Shown: positions 1-9,215, numbered from the stretch's first letter. The stretch is DNA of 64,000 nt from Rubritalea marina DSM 17716 (GCF_000378105.1 NZ_KB899251.1:1-64000), one strand, 5' to 3'. A program made the numbers and translations. The notes: generated by a model from the sequence alone, not told the origin.

Positions 1-107
1 CGAAAGCTAAGGCCAATAGAGACCGCTTTTTGAGCCATCAAAAAGTGATGTGACTAAGAACTTCACACTTCTTACTTCACACTGATCACTCCGCACGAAG
101 TGCGGTC
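1..107 (+). other. 23S-5S rRNA spacer, possibly with the last bases of 23S rRNA
   Basis: The sequence directly precedes the 5S gene. The first 35 or so bases (AGCTAA followed by CCAATAGAGACCGC) could be the divergent 3' end of 23S rRNA, whose tail usually reads AGCTAAC..TACTAATA, but the match is weak. AGAGACCGC at 18-26 is exactly complementary to GCGGTCTCT at 102-110, and a local hairpin CCGCAC-gaa-GTGCGG lies at 91-105. The two pairings share bases 102-105 and so exclude each other. The placement suggests a processing stalk just before mature 5S. Confidence 0.45.
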
Positions 108-223
108 TCTGGTGACCATAGCAAAGTGGAACCACCCGGTCCCGTTCCGAACCCGGAAGTGAAACACTTTAGCGCCGATGGTAGTTGGGCGATAGGCCCT
201 GTGAGAGTAGGTCGTCGCCAGGT
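108..223 (+). rRNA. rrf: 5S ribosomal RNA
   Basis: 5S rRNA is a component of the large ribosomal subunit. The terminal helix is visible: CTGGTGAC at 109-116 pairs with GTCGCCAG at 214-221, allowing one G-U pair. Between them are the typical conserved blocks CCACCCGGTCCCGTTCCGAAC and CCGATGGTAGT. The length of about 116 nt is normal. It is the last gene of an rRNA operon that enters from the left edge and is followed by its own terminator. The exact ends are estimated from the terminal helix. Confidence 0.95.
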
Positions 224-228
224 TATAT

Positions 229-264
229 GCCCGGTCTTAGCTAGCGCTGAGATCGGGCTTTTTT
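229..264 (+). terminator. rRNA operon terminator
   Basis: GCCCGGTCTTAGC pairs with GCTGAGATCGGGC (two G-U pairs) around a very short loop, followed by six T. It lies six bases after the 5S gene and ends the rRNA transcript. Confidence 0.88.
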
Positions 265-307
265 GTGTCTAGATGCTGAGGCCTTTGTGGTGCTATGTCT
301 GTATATA

Positions 308-337
308 AAAAAGCTCCACGCGTTGCGTGGAGCTTTT
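308..337 (-). terminator. lysA terminator
   Basis: A near-perfect hairpin AGCTCCACGC / GCGTGGAGCT lies 28 bases beyond the lysA stop. Read on the minus strand it is followed by six T. On the plus strand only four T follow, so it mainly serves lysA but could back up the rRNA terminator. Confidence 0.8.
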
Positions 338-364
338 GGTGTGTAAAAGATCTACTGGTTCGGC

Positions 365-1618
365 TTAGGCGAAATCAGGGATGATTTCTTTGCTGAACAT
401 GGCGTCGAGTGTTTCTTCGCCGAGGATGGTCTTGAAGGAGCCGTCGTTGTCGAGAAGAAGCTGTGGGGTGGTTGGGAAGGAATTGTAGTTCTTAAGTGAC
501 ATGGCGGCGCAGTAGGCGCCAGCGCCTTCGATGACGACGAGGTCGCCGATTTGAGCTTCCTTGACAGTTCTCGGTAGAATGGTGTCTGAATCGTCGACAG
601 TGAAGACGTCGCCGGATTCACAGCAATGGCCGCAGATGACGTAGTCCTTGGTCTTGTCGGAGTCGTTTAGAACGACGATCGGGTGCTCAGAACCGTAGAG
701 TGCTGGGCGTGTGATGGTGTCCATGCCGGTGTTGAGCTTGAGGAAATCGTAGCCCTTGTCGCCTGTATCAACCACGTCGTCGACTTCGGCAATGAGTGAG
801 CCGCAGTTCGCTGAGAGGTAGGTGCCTGGTTCGATCTCGAGCTTGTATTCATTGCCAGTCTTCTCGGCATGAGAGGTGAAGACATTCTTTACGAACTCTC
901 CAACTTCTTGGAGGTCGGTGCTCTTTTCGGAGCTCATGCGCGCGACCTTGAATCCACCGCCGAGGTTGACGGTGTGTACGAGTGGGAACTTGTCTGCTTG
1001 TGCGAGAGTCATTTCAGTCACACCTTTCCAGACTTCTGGATCGGAGCCTGAGCCAATGTGTGAGTGGATGCGGGTGATTTTGAGGTCGTATTTGTCAGCG
1101 ATCTCTTGAACTTTATCGGTGTATTCATGCCAGATACCAAAGGATGCGGATTCACCGCCTACATTGGTTTTTCTGTTTGAACCAGAACCTGTGCCAGGGT
1201 TGATTCGGAAGGAAACGTTAGAACCTGGGAATGCTTGGCCGAATTGTTCGAGTTGGTTCAAGGAACAGGCATTGTAGAGGACGCCAGCTTCGATGATTTG
1301 CTTGAGGAATTTACGTGGGAATTGCTGACCAGTAAGCTGGATTTTTTCCGCAGGGATACCCGCGTGTAGACAGCGCATGACTTCGTACTCGGAGGAGGCG
1401 TCGAAGTGGAGGCCTGCATTTTCAATTAGCTTGAGGATGGCGATGTTTGGATTTGCCTTGAGTGCGTAACGTGCATTGAAGCCGTAGGCATTTGGGAATG
1501 CGAGTACCTCAGCGGCGCGTTGTTCGATCGTTGCGCGAGAGTAAATGTAGCATGGAGTGCCGATGGTTGAAGCCGCTTGTTTGGCTTGAGCTTCTGTAAG
1601 AAAGTTGAGTGTTTCCAT
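365..1618 (-). CDS. lysA: Diaminopimelate decarboxylase
   Basis: PLP-dependent decarboxylase that converts meso-diaminopimelate to L-lysine, the last step of lysine synthesis, in the cytoplasm. The fold-III PLP lysine is in YALKAN (K54). The glycine-rich phosphate-binding loop follows (LGGGF). EPGTYLSANCG and CCESGDVF are the conserved substrate and active-site segments. The protein is 417 residues, the usual size. The frame is open 16 codons further upstream, but the family N-terminus fits ATG at 1618 (METLNF). The gene stands alone, divergent from the glycosyltransferase gene, with its own terminator. The substrate also supplies the MurE ligase encoded in this window. A related branch, carboxynorspermidine decarboxylase, is less likely given the CESGD motif and length. 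Confidence 0.88.
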   Translation of the reverse strand: METLNFLTEAQAKQAASTIGTPCYIYSRATIEQRAAEVLAFPNAYGFNARYALKANPNIAILKLIENAGLHFDASSEYEVMRCLHAGIPAEKIQLTGQQFPRKFLKQIIEAGVLYNACSLNQLEQFGQAFPGSNVSFRINPGTGSGSNRKTNVGGESASFGIWHEYTDKVQEIADKYDLKITRIHSHIGSGSDPEVWKGVTEMTLAQADKFPLVHTVNLGGGFKVARMSSEKSTDLQEVGEFVKNVFTSHAEKTGNEYKLEIEPGTYLSANCGSLIAEVDDVVDTGDKGYDFLKLNTGMDTITRPALYGSEHPIVVLNDSDKTKDYVICGHCCESGDVFTVDDSDTILPRTVKEAQIGDLVVIEGAGAYCAAMSLKNYNSFPTTPQLLLDNDGSFKTILGEETLDAMFSKEIIPDFA

Positions 1619-1812
1619 AGGTTGATGAACTTGCTGAACGCTGATCCACATCCATGGAAAATGCAACTCAGAAAAGGGTGTCTAAAGGCTAGATCTGTAG
1701 GTGTCTGGGCTGCTTTCGATACAATTGGTGACGGCTACCGAATCTTGAGCTTGAAAGGGGAGGAGTAGTTAGGAATAGACGTCAAAGGTTCTAACTGTTA
1801 TATAGTTGTGTA

Positions 1813-3132
1813 ATGCACCCCTATTTAGCTGACTACCCTGCCGAGCAACGAGACCTGACGGACAACGCGCAGAACTTACGTATATTGGATATTGCGAGTG
1901 ATCTACTTCGAGCAGAAGGAGAAGCGGTTGAGGGGCTAGAAGCTCGTTTGTGTGGTGATGTAGAATTTGTTTCGCAAGCAAGTCCAGTATTCTTGGAGGC
2001 CTTGTCGATCGCTGCAAGTAAGAGCAAATTACTGAGGAACACGCAGCCGTTTCACGCCACTGTGGTATGGGCAATGTATGGAGAAACGAGTCGCATGCAG
2101 ACTCGCGAACAGAACCCACACGGAGAGGATGCCTTGAGAGTGAAAGTGAAGCAGCTTGAATGGTTGTTCACTGGACTCGAGACGCCTTCTAGCTGGAGTA
2201 TCGTACTCTGTGACGATGGGTGCCCTGAGCAACCACCTAGCAGCGCCTACGCACGACAGATTGCTGCGGATGAAGGGTATGGTGATCGCGTTCATGTCAT
2301 CACCTTGCAAGATGCTATTGATTCGGCTGAGGCGGTGAATGCCTACTTCGGAAAGATGAAAACCACGGATGATTCTCGAAAGGGAGGGTCGATTCTTCTG
2401 GCAATGTGGCATGCGTTGCATCGTGGTGGTGTGGGCCATGAGGGCTCCCAAAAACATATTGTCCTGTTCACTGATGGTGATCTATCCGCGAATCTAGCGC
2501 AGTTAGGAAAGATGGCAGTGCCGATTCTTGATTCCACCGCGGCATGCACTGCAGGGCAGCGCTACGGGATGCAAGGCGCGATCCTGGTGAAAGAACAGGG
2601 CGTGCTGACCGAGCCATTGAGTACGGGAACGAAGCCAGATAAGTTGATCATCCTTTTTAGGCATTTTGTGAGAGCATCACTCATTCCATCGCTAGAGAAC
2701 ATCCTCGATACGCAGGCAGGATTTAAGGCATTTGATGCTGAGCTTTTGAAGCGGGTGATACCCAAGATCCAATCCTTCAAAGAAACTTTTGATGTGGAGT
2801 TGTTGATCAACACGGCATTGGTTTGCGGTAAGGAGAAAATAGCGGCCGTGCCGATTCTTTTCACTGAGGACTTTGCTCTTACCAATTTTCCATCGGTTGA
2901 CCCAGGCCAGGGGCATTTAAATATGATCAGGCAACTTGTCGAAATCTATGAGCAGCATGTCGCTGAGCATACTCCTGCCGAAGTTGAAATGCTACAATTT
3001 ATAAAGGACTTGGAGCTTGAGAGCTATGTCCGATTGATCAAAGGGCTTGAAGCATTGGACGATGGGGATGAAAACTTATTCGATCGCCGCTGGAGCCTGG
3101 ATGCATTGAGGGGGGCGATTGGAGAAAAATAG
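1813..3132 (+). CDS. Family 2-like glycosyltransferase
   Basis: Probable GT-A fold sugar transferase. Visible signs are a nucleotide-binding segment with SIVLCDDGCPE near residue 130, a metal-binding FTDGDLS near residue 222, and TQAGFKAFDAELL near residue 305. The last resembles the GFKAF block of polyprenyl-phosphate and cell-surface GT2 enzymes. The first 75 residues are helical and match nothing I know. No membrane segment is evident. Length is 439 residues. It is followed after 12 bases by a methyltransferase gene on the same strand, so the two probably form an operon modifying a lipid or surface sugar. Acceptor and donor cannot be read from the sequence. Confidence 0.6.
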   Translation: MHPYLADYPAEQRDLTDNAQNLRILDIASDLLRAEGEAVEGLEARLCGDVEFVSQASPVFLEALSIAASKSKLLRNTQPFHATVVWAMYGETSRMQTREQNPHGEDALRVKVKQLEWLFTGLETPSSWSIVLCDDGCPEQPPSSAYARQIAADEGYGDRVHVITLQDAIDSAEAVNAYFGKMKTTDDSRKGGSILLAMWHALHRGGVGHEGSQKHIVLFTDGDLSANLAQLGKMAVPILDSTAACTAGQRYGMQGAILVKEQGVLTEPLSTGTKPDKLIILFRHFVRASLIPSLENILDTQAGFKAFDAELLKRVIPKIQSFKETFDVELLINTALVCGKEKIAAVPILFTEDFALTNFPSVDPGQGHLNMIRQLVEIYEQHVAEHTPAEVEMLQFIKDLELESYVRLIKGLEALDDGDENLFDRRWSLDALRGAIGEK

Positions 3133-3144
3133 ATTCTCTATGAA

Positions 3145-3795
3145 ATGAACCTCGTTTCTATGCGGACTATCGATTACAGCCGTGTTGCCAGAGTGTATGC
3201 TTATTTGGAGCGGCTCGTTTATGGTCAGATCTTGGAGGATGCTCGGTTCTATCACTTAGAGCACGGTGTTGGGTGTTTGAAGGGGGGCTCGACTAAGGTA
3301 TTGTTAGTTGGTGGTGGGGACGGCCGATTCTTGGAACGTTTATTGACCATGTTACCAGCATCGGCAGTGGTGGACTATGTCGACTGTAGCTCTGAGATGC
3401 TTGTTGTCGCTCGTGAGCGCGTTGGCGAGGATGCTCGGGTACGGTGGCATCATGAGAGGTTCGAGAACTTTTCAGTTAATCGGTACCAGCTCGTGTTGGC
3501 ACACTTTTTCTTGGATCACTATGACGGGGAGGAACGCGAAGCGATTTTGGAGAAAATTACGGAGAGAGCTGATTGCGGAGCTCTGATGATGCTCAGTGAC
3601 TTTGATCCCAGCGTGAGTATTCGTGGACGCATTCTGTTGTGGACCATGTAGGTGTTTTTTGCGGTCTTATCCGGTGTCAGTAGGGTGCAGGTGGAGCGTG
3701 TGGATGCTATGATAGAACGCTCGGGTTGGAAGCTGCTAGAGACTACGGAATGGCAGCATGGCTGGATTTATAGTCAGCTATGGCAAAAGTCATAA
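3145..3795 (+). pseudogene. Class I SAM methyltransferase interrupted by an in-frame TAG
   Basis: The reading frame opens at 3145 and carries the SAM-binding glycine motif VLLVGGGDGRF near residue 52, then VDCSSEML and LAHFFLDHY. It stops at TAG 3649-3651 after 168 residues. The same frame then continues without interruption for 47 more codons to TAA at 3793-3795. It encodes a plausible methyltransferase C-terminus (ERSGWKLLETTEWQHGWIYS), including the usual late Gly and hydrophobic strand. The intact product would be about 216 residues. A single base change (TAT or TAC to TAG) explains it. Alternatives are a sequencing error, readthrough, or a functional truncated enzyme. The tail overlaps the convergent MATE gene by six bases. 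A second ATG at 3160 is an alternative start. Confidence 0.65.
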
Positions 3796-5103
3796 TTTGT
3801 TACTAGTCCAGAGTCGGCGCGACAAGAGTGTGGAGGCTACTGCTAATCCTAGGGCAAGCCCCCACCAAATACCTTGGGGGCCGAGTGGGGTATAGTTTGC
3901 CATGATAAAGCCGCTTGGAATACCGATAACCCAGTAGGAGATGATGGCGAGTTTGGCAGGTGTTTTGGTGTCGTGTAGTCCTCGGAGCATGCCCATTGAG
4001 GAGGCTTGTAGTCCATCGACGATCTGGAAAACGCCAGAAACGATGAGTAGTGAGGCCGCTAATTGAATAATATCTGAGGACTCAACAAACCATGAGGCAA
4101 CCTGATGGCCTGCTGTGATAAAGAGTGCCGCTGTGCTACAAGAGCAGAGAAGGGTGAGGAACCAACCTGATTTGATGATATCGCGGTGGCGTGTTGGGTC
4201 TCCGTGGACTTCACCCATGCGCACGGTGAGCGCCATGGAGAGGCCAAGCGGGAGCATGAAGGCCATGCCTGATGCTTGGAGCGTGACTTGGTGGGCAGCT
4301 AAGGGGATCGCGCCGAAGTGACCAATGAGAAGCCCTGCCGCAGCGAAGGTACTCACCTCGGCTAGTGTTTGTAAGCCGACGGGCATACCGAGGCTGCTGA
4401 GGCTCTTGAGTGTCGAGATGTCTGGGCGGGTCCACCATTGTTGGGGAGTCCAATTGACGAGCTTAGAGTCAAAACGAAACCAGAGTAGCATGGCGATTAC
4501 GATTGCCCAGCGTGCGAGGAAGGTGGCTACAGCTGCTCCAGAGAGGCCCAATTCCGGAAAGCCCCATTTACCGAAGATGAAGCCGGCATTGAGGGTGATA
4601 TTCAATGCGACGCCTGCCATGAAAATCCAGAATGCTGGCCATGGACGGTCTAGCGCGTCGGCATGGTTTTTAAGGGCAATCGACATCGCACATGGAATCA
4701 ACGAAGCCATGACGATGAGGTAATAGCCACTACTATGATCGACGACATCGGATGGCTGCCCGAGAAAGTGAAGAAATGGGTAGAGAGCCAGAGCTATAAG
4801 GAAGAGTGCTGAGCCAACGATAGAAGACAGTACGAGGCCATTGTGGCAGTTCCTCTTTGCGGTGGCTGGGTCATTTTGGCCACGCGCTTTTGCCGTACGC
4901 ATGGAAACGGCTGCGAGGATCCCAATTGAGAACACAAAGGGGATGATGAATAGGCTGCTGGCGAATGAGAGGGAAGCTAGGTCGAGTACGGTGAGCTTGC
5001 CCACCATGATGGTGTCGGCGACTCCGAGAAGCATTTGACCTAGCTGGCCGATGACCAAGGGGATGGCCAAAGCGGTGATGCTTTTGAGTTCGCGAATGTT
5101 CAT
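3790..5103 (-). CDS. MATE family multidrug/sodium efflux transporter
   Basis: A 437-residue inner-membrane protein with about twelve hydrophobic segments in two pseudo-symmetric halves. The first half begins with the family pattern IPLVIGQLGQMLLGVADTIMVG at residues 15-36. MATE carriers export cationic drugs or metabolites in exchange for sodium or protons; the substrate here is unknown. The second half shows the typical LPLGLSMALTVRMGE loop near residue 285. It is close to NorM in size. The stop lies inside the end of the convergent methyltransferase frame. The start is 45 bases downstream of the der stop, so it may be co-transcribed with der. Confidence 0.88.
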   Translation of the reverse strand: MNIRELKSITALAIPLVIGQLGQMLLGVADTIMVGKLTVLDLASLSFASSLFIIPFVFSIGILAAVSMRTAKARGQNDPATAKRNCHNGLVLSSIVGSALFLIALALYPFLHFLGQPSDVVDHSSGYYLIVMASLIPCAMSIALKNHADALDRPWPAFWIFMAGVALNITLNAGFIFGKWGFPELGLSGAAVATFLARWAIVIAMLLWFRFDSKLVNWTPQQWWTRPDISTLKSLSSLGMPVGLQTLAEVSTFAAAGLLIGHFGAIPLAAHQVTLQASGMAFMLPLGLSMALTVRMGEVHGDPTRHRDIIKSGWFLTLLCSCSTAALFITAGHQVASWFVESSDIIQLAASLLIVSGVFQIVDGLQASSMGMLRGLHDTKTPAKLAIISYWVIGIPSGFIMANYTPLGPQGIWWGLALGLAVASTLLSRRLWTSNKL

Positions 5104-5148
5104 GACAAGGAGCCGCCCTGATGGGCTACCTGCAGCAGCAGTGGATGC

Positions 5149-6588
5149 CTATTCTTCGAGGTCTGAGCGAAGGTCACCAGATCCACCCTTAGCACCGCCG
5201 CCTTTGGAGGCATTTCGCGAGCGAATAGAGAATACGATTGGTACTCCGAGCACGTTGTGTTGTTCGCGGATGCGGTTCGCGAGGTATTGCTCGTAGTGTT
5301 CGTGCATGAGGCGTTTGTCATTGACGAAGAGGATGAACTGAGGGACCGGGATGGCAGTGTATTTATCATTCACAACGGCGGTCGCATACATGAGCTTCAC
5401 GCGCTTGTTGTACTTCTTATGCTGCGATGGTGGCTTTACCTCCATGGCATCGTTGAGCAAGCGATTGAGGCGTCCTGTGGTGATTGGATCTTTGGCTGCT
5501 TCGCGGATTTTTGTGATTTGGTTGAAGACCTGCGAGATGTGCTGTCCTTCACGCGCTGAGACACATGCGTAAGGTGCCCAAGAAAGGAAGAAGAGTTCGC
5601 GATTGACGAGTTCTACTGCTTCTTCAAGTCGGGCTTGGCGTGCGCCCCCTGGGTGGAATAGGTCCCACTTGTTGAGAATGATCAAACATGGCTTACGTTC
5701 TTCCTTGATGATTTTTGCAATTTTACGATCCATGGCAGAAATCCCTGCGGCAAGATCAATCACGAGAAGGCAGATGTCAGCACGGCGGATCGACTTTTCG
5801 GTACGCATGGCAGAGAATACCTCGACTGAGGTGTCCATTTTCTGGCGTTGACGGAGGCCTGCAGTATCGATGAGCGTGTGCTTTTCCTCCCCCCAAGTGT
5901 AGGGGATGTCGATGGCATCACGCGTGGTGCCTGCAATGTCTGAAACGATGGTGCGCTCATCCTTGAGGATCGCGTTCACCAATGAGGATTTACCTGCATT
6001 GGGTTTGCCCACGATGGCGATGTTTAGTCCATCACGCGTGATTTTTTCTTCAATTTCCTCTTCTTCTGCCTCTGCTGTGTCGATCACGTTTTGTGCGATT
6101 TGGTCGAGGCGTTCAGCGAGTTCACCAAAGCCGCGTCCGTGTGCGGCAGAGATGGGGATGCCTGCGCCGAGACCGAGGCGGGCAAAGTCACCGATCATGA
6201 GTTCTTGCTCGGCGTGGTCAGATTTGTTGAGGATGAGGAGAATTGGTGGTTTGGCGCGGCGTAACTTTTGTGCGAGTGCTTCATCGGTGGGAGTGAGTCC
6301 GTCACGAGCATCGACAACAAACATGATCATGTCTGCGGATGCCATTGCGAGGTCGGCTTCGATGGTGACTTGGTCGTGGAATCCGTCTTCGAGCTCCATG
6401 CCAATACCGCCAGTGTCGATGATTTCGCATGGGACATCGGTGATGCGGCAGGGGGCTGCAATGCGGTCTCGGGTCACCCCTGGCTCGTCATGTACGATGG
6501 CAATGCGGCGGTCAGCCAATCGATTGAAAATGGCTGATTTACCAACATTGGGTCGGCCGACGATGGCGATAGTAGGTGTCTTTGGCAT
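5149..6588 (-). CDS. der: Ribosome biogenesis GTPase Der (EngA)
   Basis: Essential double GTPase that assists late assembly of the 50S ribosomal subunit. Two G domains are complete: GRPNVGKS (11-18), DTGG (58-61) and NKSD (121-124) in the first; GKPNAGKS (194-201), DTAG and NKWD in the second. An acidic linker (AEAEEEEIEEK, about 172-182) joins them. A KH-like C-terminal domain follows from about residue 365 (KPPSQHKKYNKRVKLMYAT). It ends in a glycine- and acid-rich tail. The length of 479 is normal. ATG at 6588 is the family start (MPKTPTIAIVGRPN). It is flanked by pgsA upstream and the MATE gene downstream on the same strand. Confidence 0.97.
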   Translation of the reverse strand: MPKTPTIAIVGRPNVGKSAIFNRLADRRIAIVHDEPGVTRDRIAAPCRITDVPCEIIDTGGIGMELEDGFHDQVTIEADLAMASADMIMFVVDARDGLTPTDEALAQKLRRAKPPILLILNKSDHAEQELMIGDFARLGLGAGIPISAAHGRGFGELAERLDQIAQNVIDTAEAEEEEIEEKITRDGLNIAIVGKPNAGKSSLVNAILKDERTIVSDIAGTTRDAIDIPYTWGEEKHTLIDTAGLRQRQKMDTSVEVFSAMRTEKSIRRADICLLVIDLAAGISAMDRKIAKIIKEERKPCLIILNKWDLFHPGGARQARLEEAVELVNRELFFLSWAPYACVSAREGQHISQVFNQITKIREAAKDPITTGRLNRLLNDAMEVKPPSQHKKYNKRVKLMYATAVVNDKYTAIPVPQFILFVNDKRLMHEHYEQYLANRIREQHNVLGVPIVFSIRSRNASKGGGAKGGSGDLRSDLEE

Positions 6589-6661
6589 GATGCAGAAAAG
6601 TTGAACGTTTGAGTGAGCGGGAGGGAGAGCAGCGATGGGCTCGCACGAGGCGATGCAGAAC

Positions 6662-7249
6662 CTAGTCGGTTCTTATTTTGTTGAGCTGCTGAATGCAGTC
6701 AAGGCTGTAAGCCCAAGATGACCAGAGTGTCAAGACTGCTGCAACGATGGTGGGGTATAGTGGCGACCAGGGGACGACCTTGAGCATGACCCAGCCGAGC
6801 GTGAAAAGCTGGACGACAGTGGTTGCTTTTCCTGTCCAGTGTGGTTTGACCCGCAGCGTCTGACCCAGCGAGAGGATCATGGCACAGCCTATGCCAATAC
6901 TCACATCGCGTCCAACTACCATGATGATGTACCACTTGGGGATGAGCCAGTCGCTAGCACCCCATGAGACATAAGACAGGGTGATGAGGCCTGTGAGCAT
7001 GAGGACCTTGTCAGCAAGTGCATCCAGCACCGCACCAAGCTTTGAAGTCATGTTGTATTTGCGTGCGATGTAGCCATCGAGGCCATCACTGGAGGCTGCT
7101 ATGATGAAGCTAGCGAGGGCGGCGTAGCGCATCCATTCGATGGGCTGACCATTTGTGATGCTGGCGCCATACTTAACGGCAAAAATGCCAAATACTGGAA
7201 TCAAGGCGATGCGTATGCAGGTAATGGCATTGGCTAGATTGATTCTCAT
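6662..7249 (-). CDS. pgsA: CDP-alcohol phosphatidyltransferase, probably phosphatidylglycerophosphate synthase
   Basis: Integral membrane enzyme that transfers a phosphatidyl group from CDP-diacylglycerol, most likely to glycerol 3-phosphate, the first step to phosphatidylglycerol. The full CDP-alcohol signature is present: D55, D58, G59, A62, R63, G72, D76 and D80 with canonical spacing. About five hydrophobic segments and 195 residues fit PgsA. The family also contains cardiolipin and phosphatidylserine synthases, so the acceptor is an inference. It is divergent from bcp, with only 60 bases between the two start codons. Confidence 0.87.
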   Translation of the reverse strand: MRINLANAITCIRIALIPVFGIFAVKYGASITNGQPIEWMRYAALASFIIAASSDGLDGYIARKYNMTSKLGAVLDALADKVLMLTGLITLSYVSWGASDWLIPKWYIIMVVGRDVSIGIGCAMILSLGQTLRVKPHWTGKATTVVQLFTLGWVMLKVVPWSPLYPTIVAAVLTLWSSWAYSLDCIQQLNKIRTD

Positions 7250-7309
7250 GATGGCTTGCGCAGTGGCACCATACGCTATATCCCTAGTTCTAGCAATCGC
7301 GTAAGTATC

Positions 7310-7783
7310 ATGAAACTAGAGACAGGAATGACCGCCCCAGCCTTCGAACTACCTGTAGTAGGAGGAGAGTATGAAGAGCCGAGCACAGTGAGCTTGGAGG
7401 ATCTCCGCGGAGTTCGCGTTGTCCTCGTGTTTTACCCGAAGGACAATACTCCGGGCTGCACGACTCAGGCTTGTGATATTCGAGACTCGTACTCACGCCT
7501 TCCTCAAGATGTGAAGGTATTTGGTGTGAGTGCCGACAGTATTCGTAAGCACCAAAATTTCATTACCAAGCAGGGACTAGTGCACCCATTGCTGAGTGAC
7601 GAATCGACTGAAATGCTCGAAGCTTATGGTGTTTGGGTTGAGAAAAAGAACTTTGGCAAGACTTACATGGGGATCGTGCGCACTACGGTGGTGATTGGTG
7701 CTGAGGGCAAGATCGAGGCTGTGATGGAGAAAGTAAAACCTGCGACGCACCTCGACGACTTACTTGAGATCCTAGAAGTATAG
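7310..7783 (+). CDS. bcp: Thiol peroxidase of the Bcp/PrxQ type
   Basis: Cytoplasmic peroxiredoxin that reduces hydrogen and organic peroxides using thioredoxin. The PGCTTQACDIRD motif gives the peroxidatic Cys and a resolving Cys four residues later (CX4C), which defines the Bcp/PrxQ class. FYPKDNTPGCT is the conserved active-site context. From ATG at 7310 (MKLETGMTAPAF) it has 157 residues, the normal length. The frame is open upstream to 7256, but that segment overlaps the divergent pgsA promoter region and shows no family similarity. No strong terminator is seen before the convergent rhlE. Confidence 0.93.
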   Translation: MKLETGMTAPAFELPVVGGEYEEPSTVSLEDLRGVRVVLVFYPKDNTPGCTTQACDIRDSYSRLPQDVKVFGVSADSIRKHQNFITKQGLVHPLLSDESTEMLEAYGVWVEKKNFGKTYMGIVRTTVVIGAEGKIEAVMEKVKPATHLDDLLEILEV

Positions 7784-7875
7784 GGTTCTCGCACGGTGTC
7801 GGGGCTTTCGTGTTAACTGCAAGCTGAGTAGCGATCGGGTCAATAGGGGGGATCGATTGACTGAGCTCCATGGAT

Positions 7876-9153
7876 TTATCTGCGCTTACGCTTTGGCTTG
7901 GAGTCGCGTGAGCTTCGGGTGTTTGGCTTGTTCTTATTTGAGAACTTCGAGGGTGATTGGTGGTGGTTTGGTTTTTCCTGTTTTTTGTTACGGCGCTTTG
8001 GTTCAGCGTGAACGGGTTGCTTGTCGTAGTGGAATCCTTCGGCACGCTTTCTTGGTAGAGTGACGCGAATGAGCTTTTCGAGTTTGCGCAGTGCTAGCTG
8101 GTTTTGTGGGGTGGTGAAGGTGATGGCCTCGCCTTCTTGTTCGGCGCGACCTGTGCGGCCGATACGGTGGATGTAGTCTTCACTGTGCTCGGGGAAGTCG
8201 AAGTTGATCACGTGGGTGACTCCTGAGATGTCGATGCCTCGAGCTGCTACGTCTGTAGCGACGAGGACGCGGACGTCGCCGGCTTGGAAGTCCTTGAGTG
8301 CGCGGCGGCGTTGGCCTTGCTTCTTGTCACCATGGATGGCTTCTGCAGATATTTTATCAGCCTTGAGTGCCTGGATGAGGTCTTCGGCTCCGTGACGTGT
8401 TCGGACAAAGACGATGACTGAATAAAACGTGTGTGAGCTGGCGAGAAGGTGTTTGAGGAGGTCGATTTTTTGGTGTTCGTATACTTCGTAAATACTTTGC
8501 TGGATGGTTTCAGCTGGGTTTGCACGGCGGTCGACTTCGACAATCGTGGGTGAGTGGAGGAATTCTTTGGTGATAGATTCCACCTGTTTGTTCATCGTCG
8601 CCGAAAAGAGCAATGTCTGGCGGGACTTGGGGAGCTTTTTACAGATGGTGCGGATATCGGGAATGAATCCCATATCGAGCATGCGGTCAGCTTCATCAAG
8701 TACGAGTGCGTCGACTTGGCCAAATTTGCCAAAGCCTCGTTCTACGAGGTCGAGGAGTCTGCCTGGCGTTGCAATGACGATGTCTACTGACGAATTGAGT
8801 TTATCGATTTGCCCTTTATCAGAGATGCCACCATGGATGGCGGCGGAGCGTAGGTTGGTGTATTTGCAGAATGCCTTACAGTTTTCTTGGATCTGAGAGA
8901 CGAGTTCGCGTGTTGGGGCGATGACAAGGATACGAGTGTGGCGGGTTTCCTTGGCCTCGGTGCGCTCGATGAGTGCATGCAGCAGGGGGAGTAGGAAAGC
9001 GGCTGTCTTACCGGTGCCGGTCTGGGCGATGCCGATGACATCGCCACCTTTCATGACTTTGGGGATGGCACGTTCTTGGATGGGAGTGGCCTTGGTGAAT
9101 TTGAGCTCATCGAGGGCTTGCTGGAGACGACTGTGAAGTTGTGTGAATGGCAT
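7876..9153 (-). CDS. rhlE: DEAD-box ATP-dependent RNA helicase, RhlE-like
   Basis: RNA helicase for ribosome assembly or mRNA turnover. The motifs run in order: Q-motif TPIQERAIP, Walker A AQTGTGKT (43-50), PTREL, TPGR, LDEADRM, SATM, then ATDVAARGID and HRIGRTGR in the second RecA domain. After about residue 375 a lysine/arginine-rich tail of some 50 residues follows, which is typical of RhlE proteins and binds RNA. Total length is 425. It starts a minus-strand block with the stop 92 bases from the convergent bcp stop. Family assignment is certain; the subfamily is inferred from the short basic tail. Confidence 0.92.
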   Translation of the reverse strand: MPFTQLHSRLQQALDELKFTKATPIQERAIPKVMKGGDVIGIAQTGTGKTAAFLLPLLHALIERTEAKETRHTRILVIAPTRELVSQIQENCKAFCKYTNLRSAAIHGGISDKGQIDKLNSSVDIVIATPGRLLDLVERGFGKFGQVDALVLDEADRMLDMGFIPDIRTICKKLPKSRQTLLFSATMNKQVESITKEFLHSPTIVEVDRRANPAETIQQSIYEVYEHQKIDLLKHLLASSHTFYSVIVFVRTRHGAEDLIQALKADKISAEAIHGDKKQGQRRRALKDFQAGDVRVLVATDVAARGIDISGVTHVINFDFPEHSEDYIHRIGRTGRAEQEGEAITFTTPQNQLALRKLEKLIRVTLPRKRAEGFHYDKQPVHAEPKRRNKKQEKPNHHQSPSKFSNKNKPNTRSSRDSKPKRKRR

Positions 9154-9215
9154 GGGAAATGGTGGTTGGAGAATGGTGTTTGGGGGAAATCAGTAGCCAC
9201 TGCTGGGCTTGATGG

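Noticed and set aside
5906-6604. Long open frame (232 codons) on the plus strand opposite der
   Set aside because: It is antisense to a fully conserved der gene, composed mainly of Ser/Arg/Met from the complement codons, with no recognisable domain.
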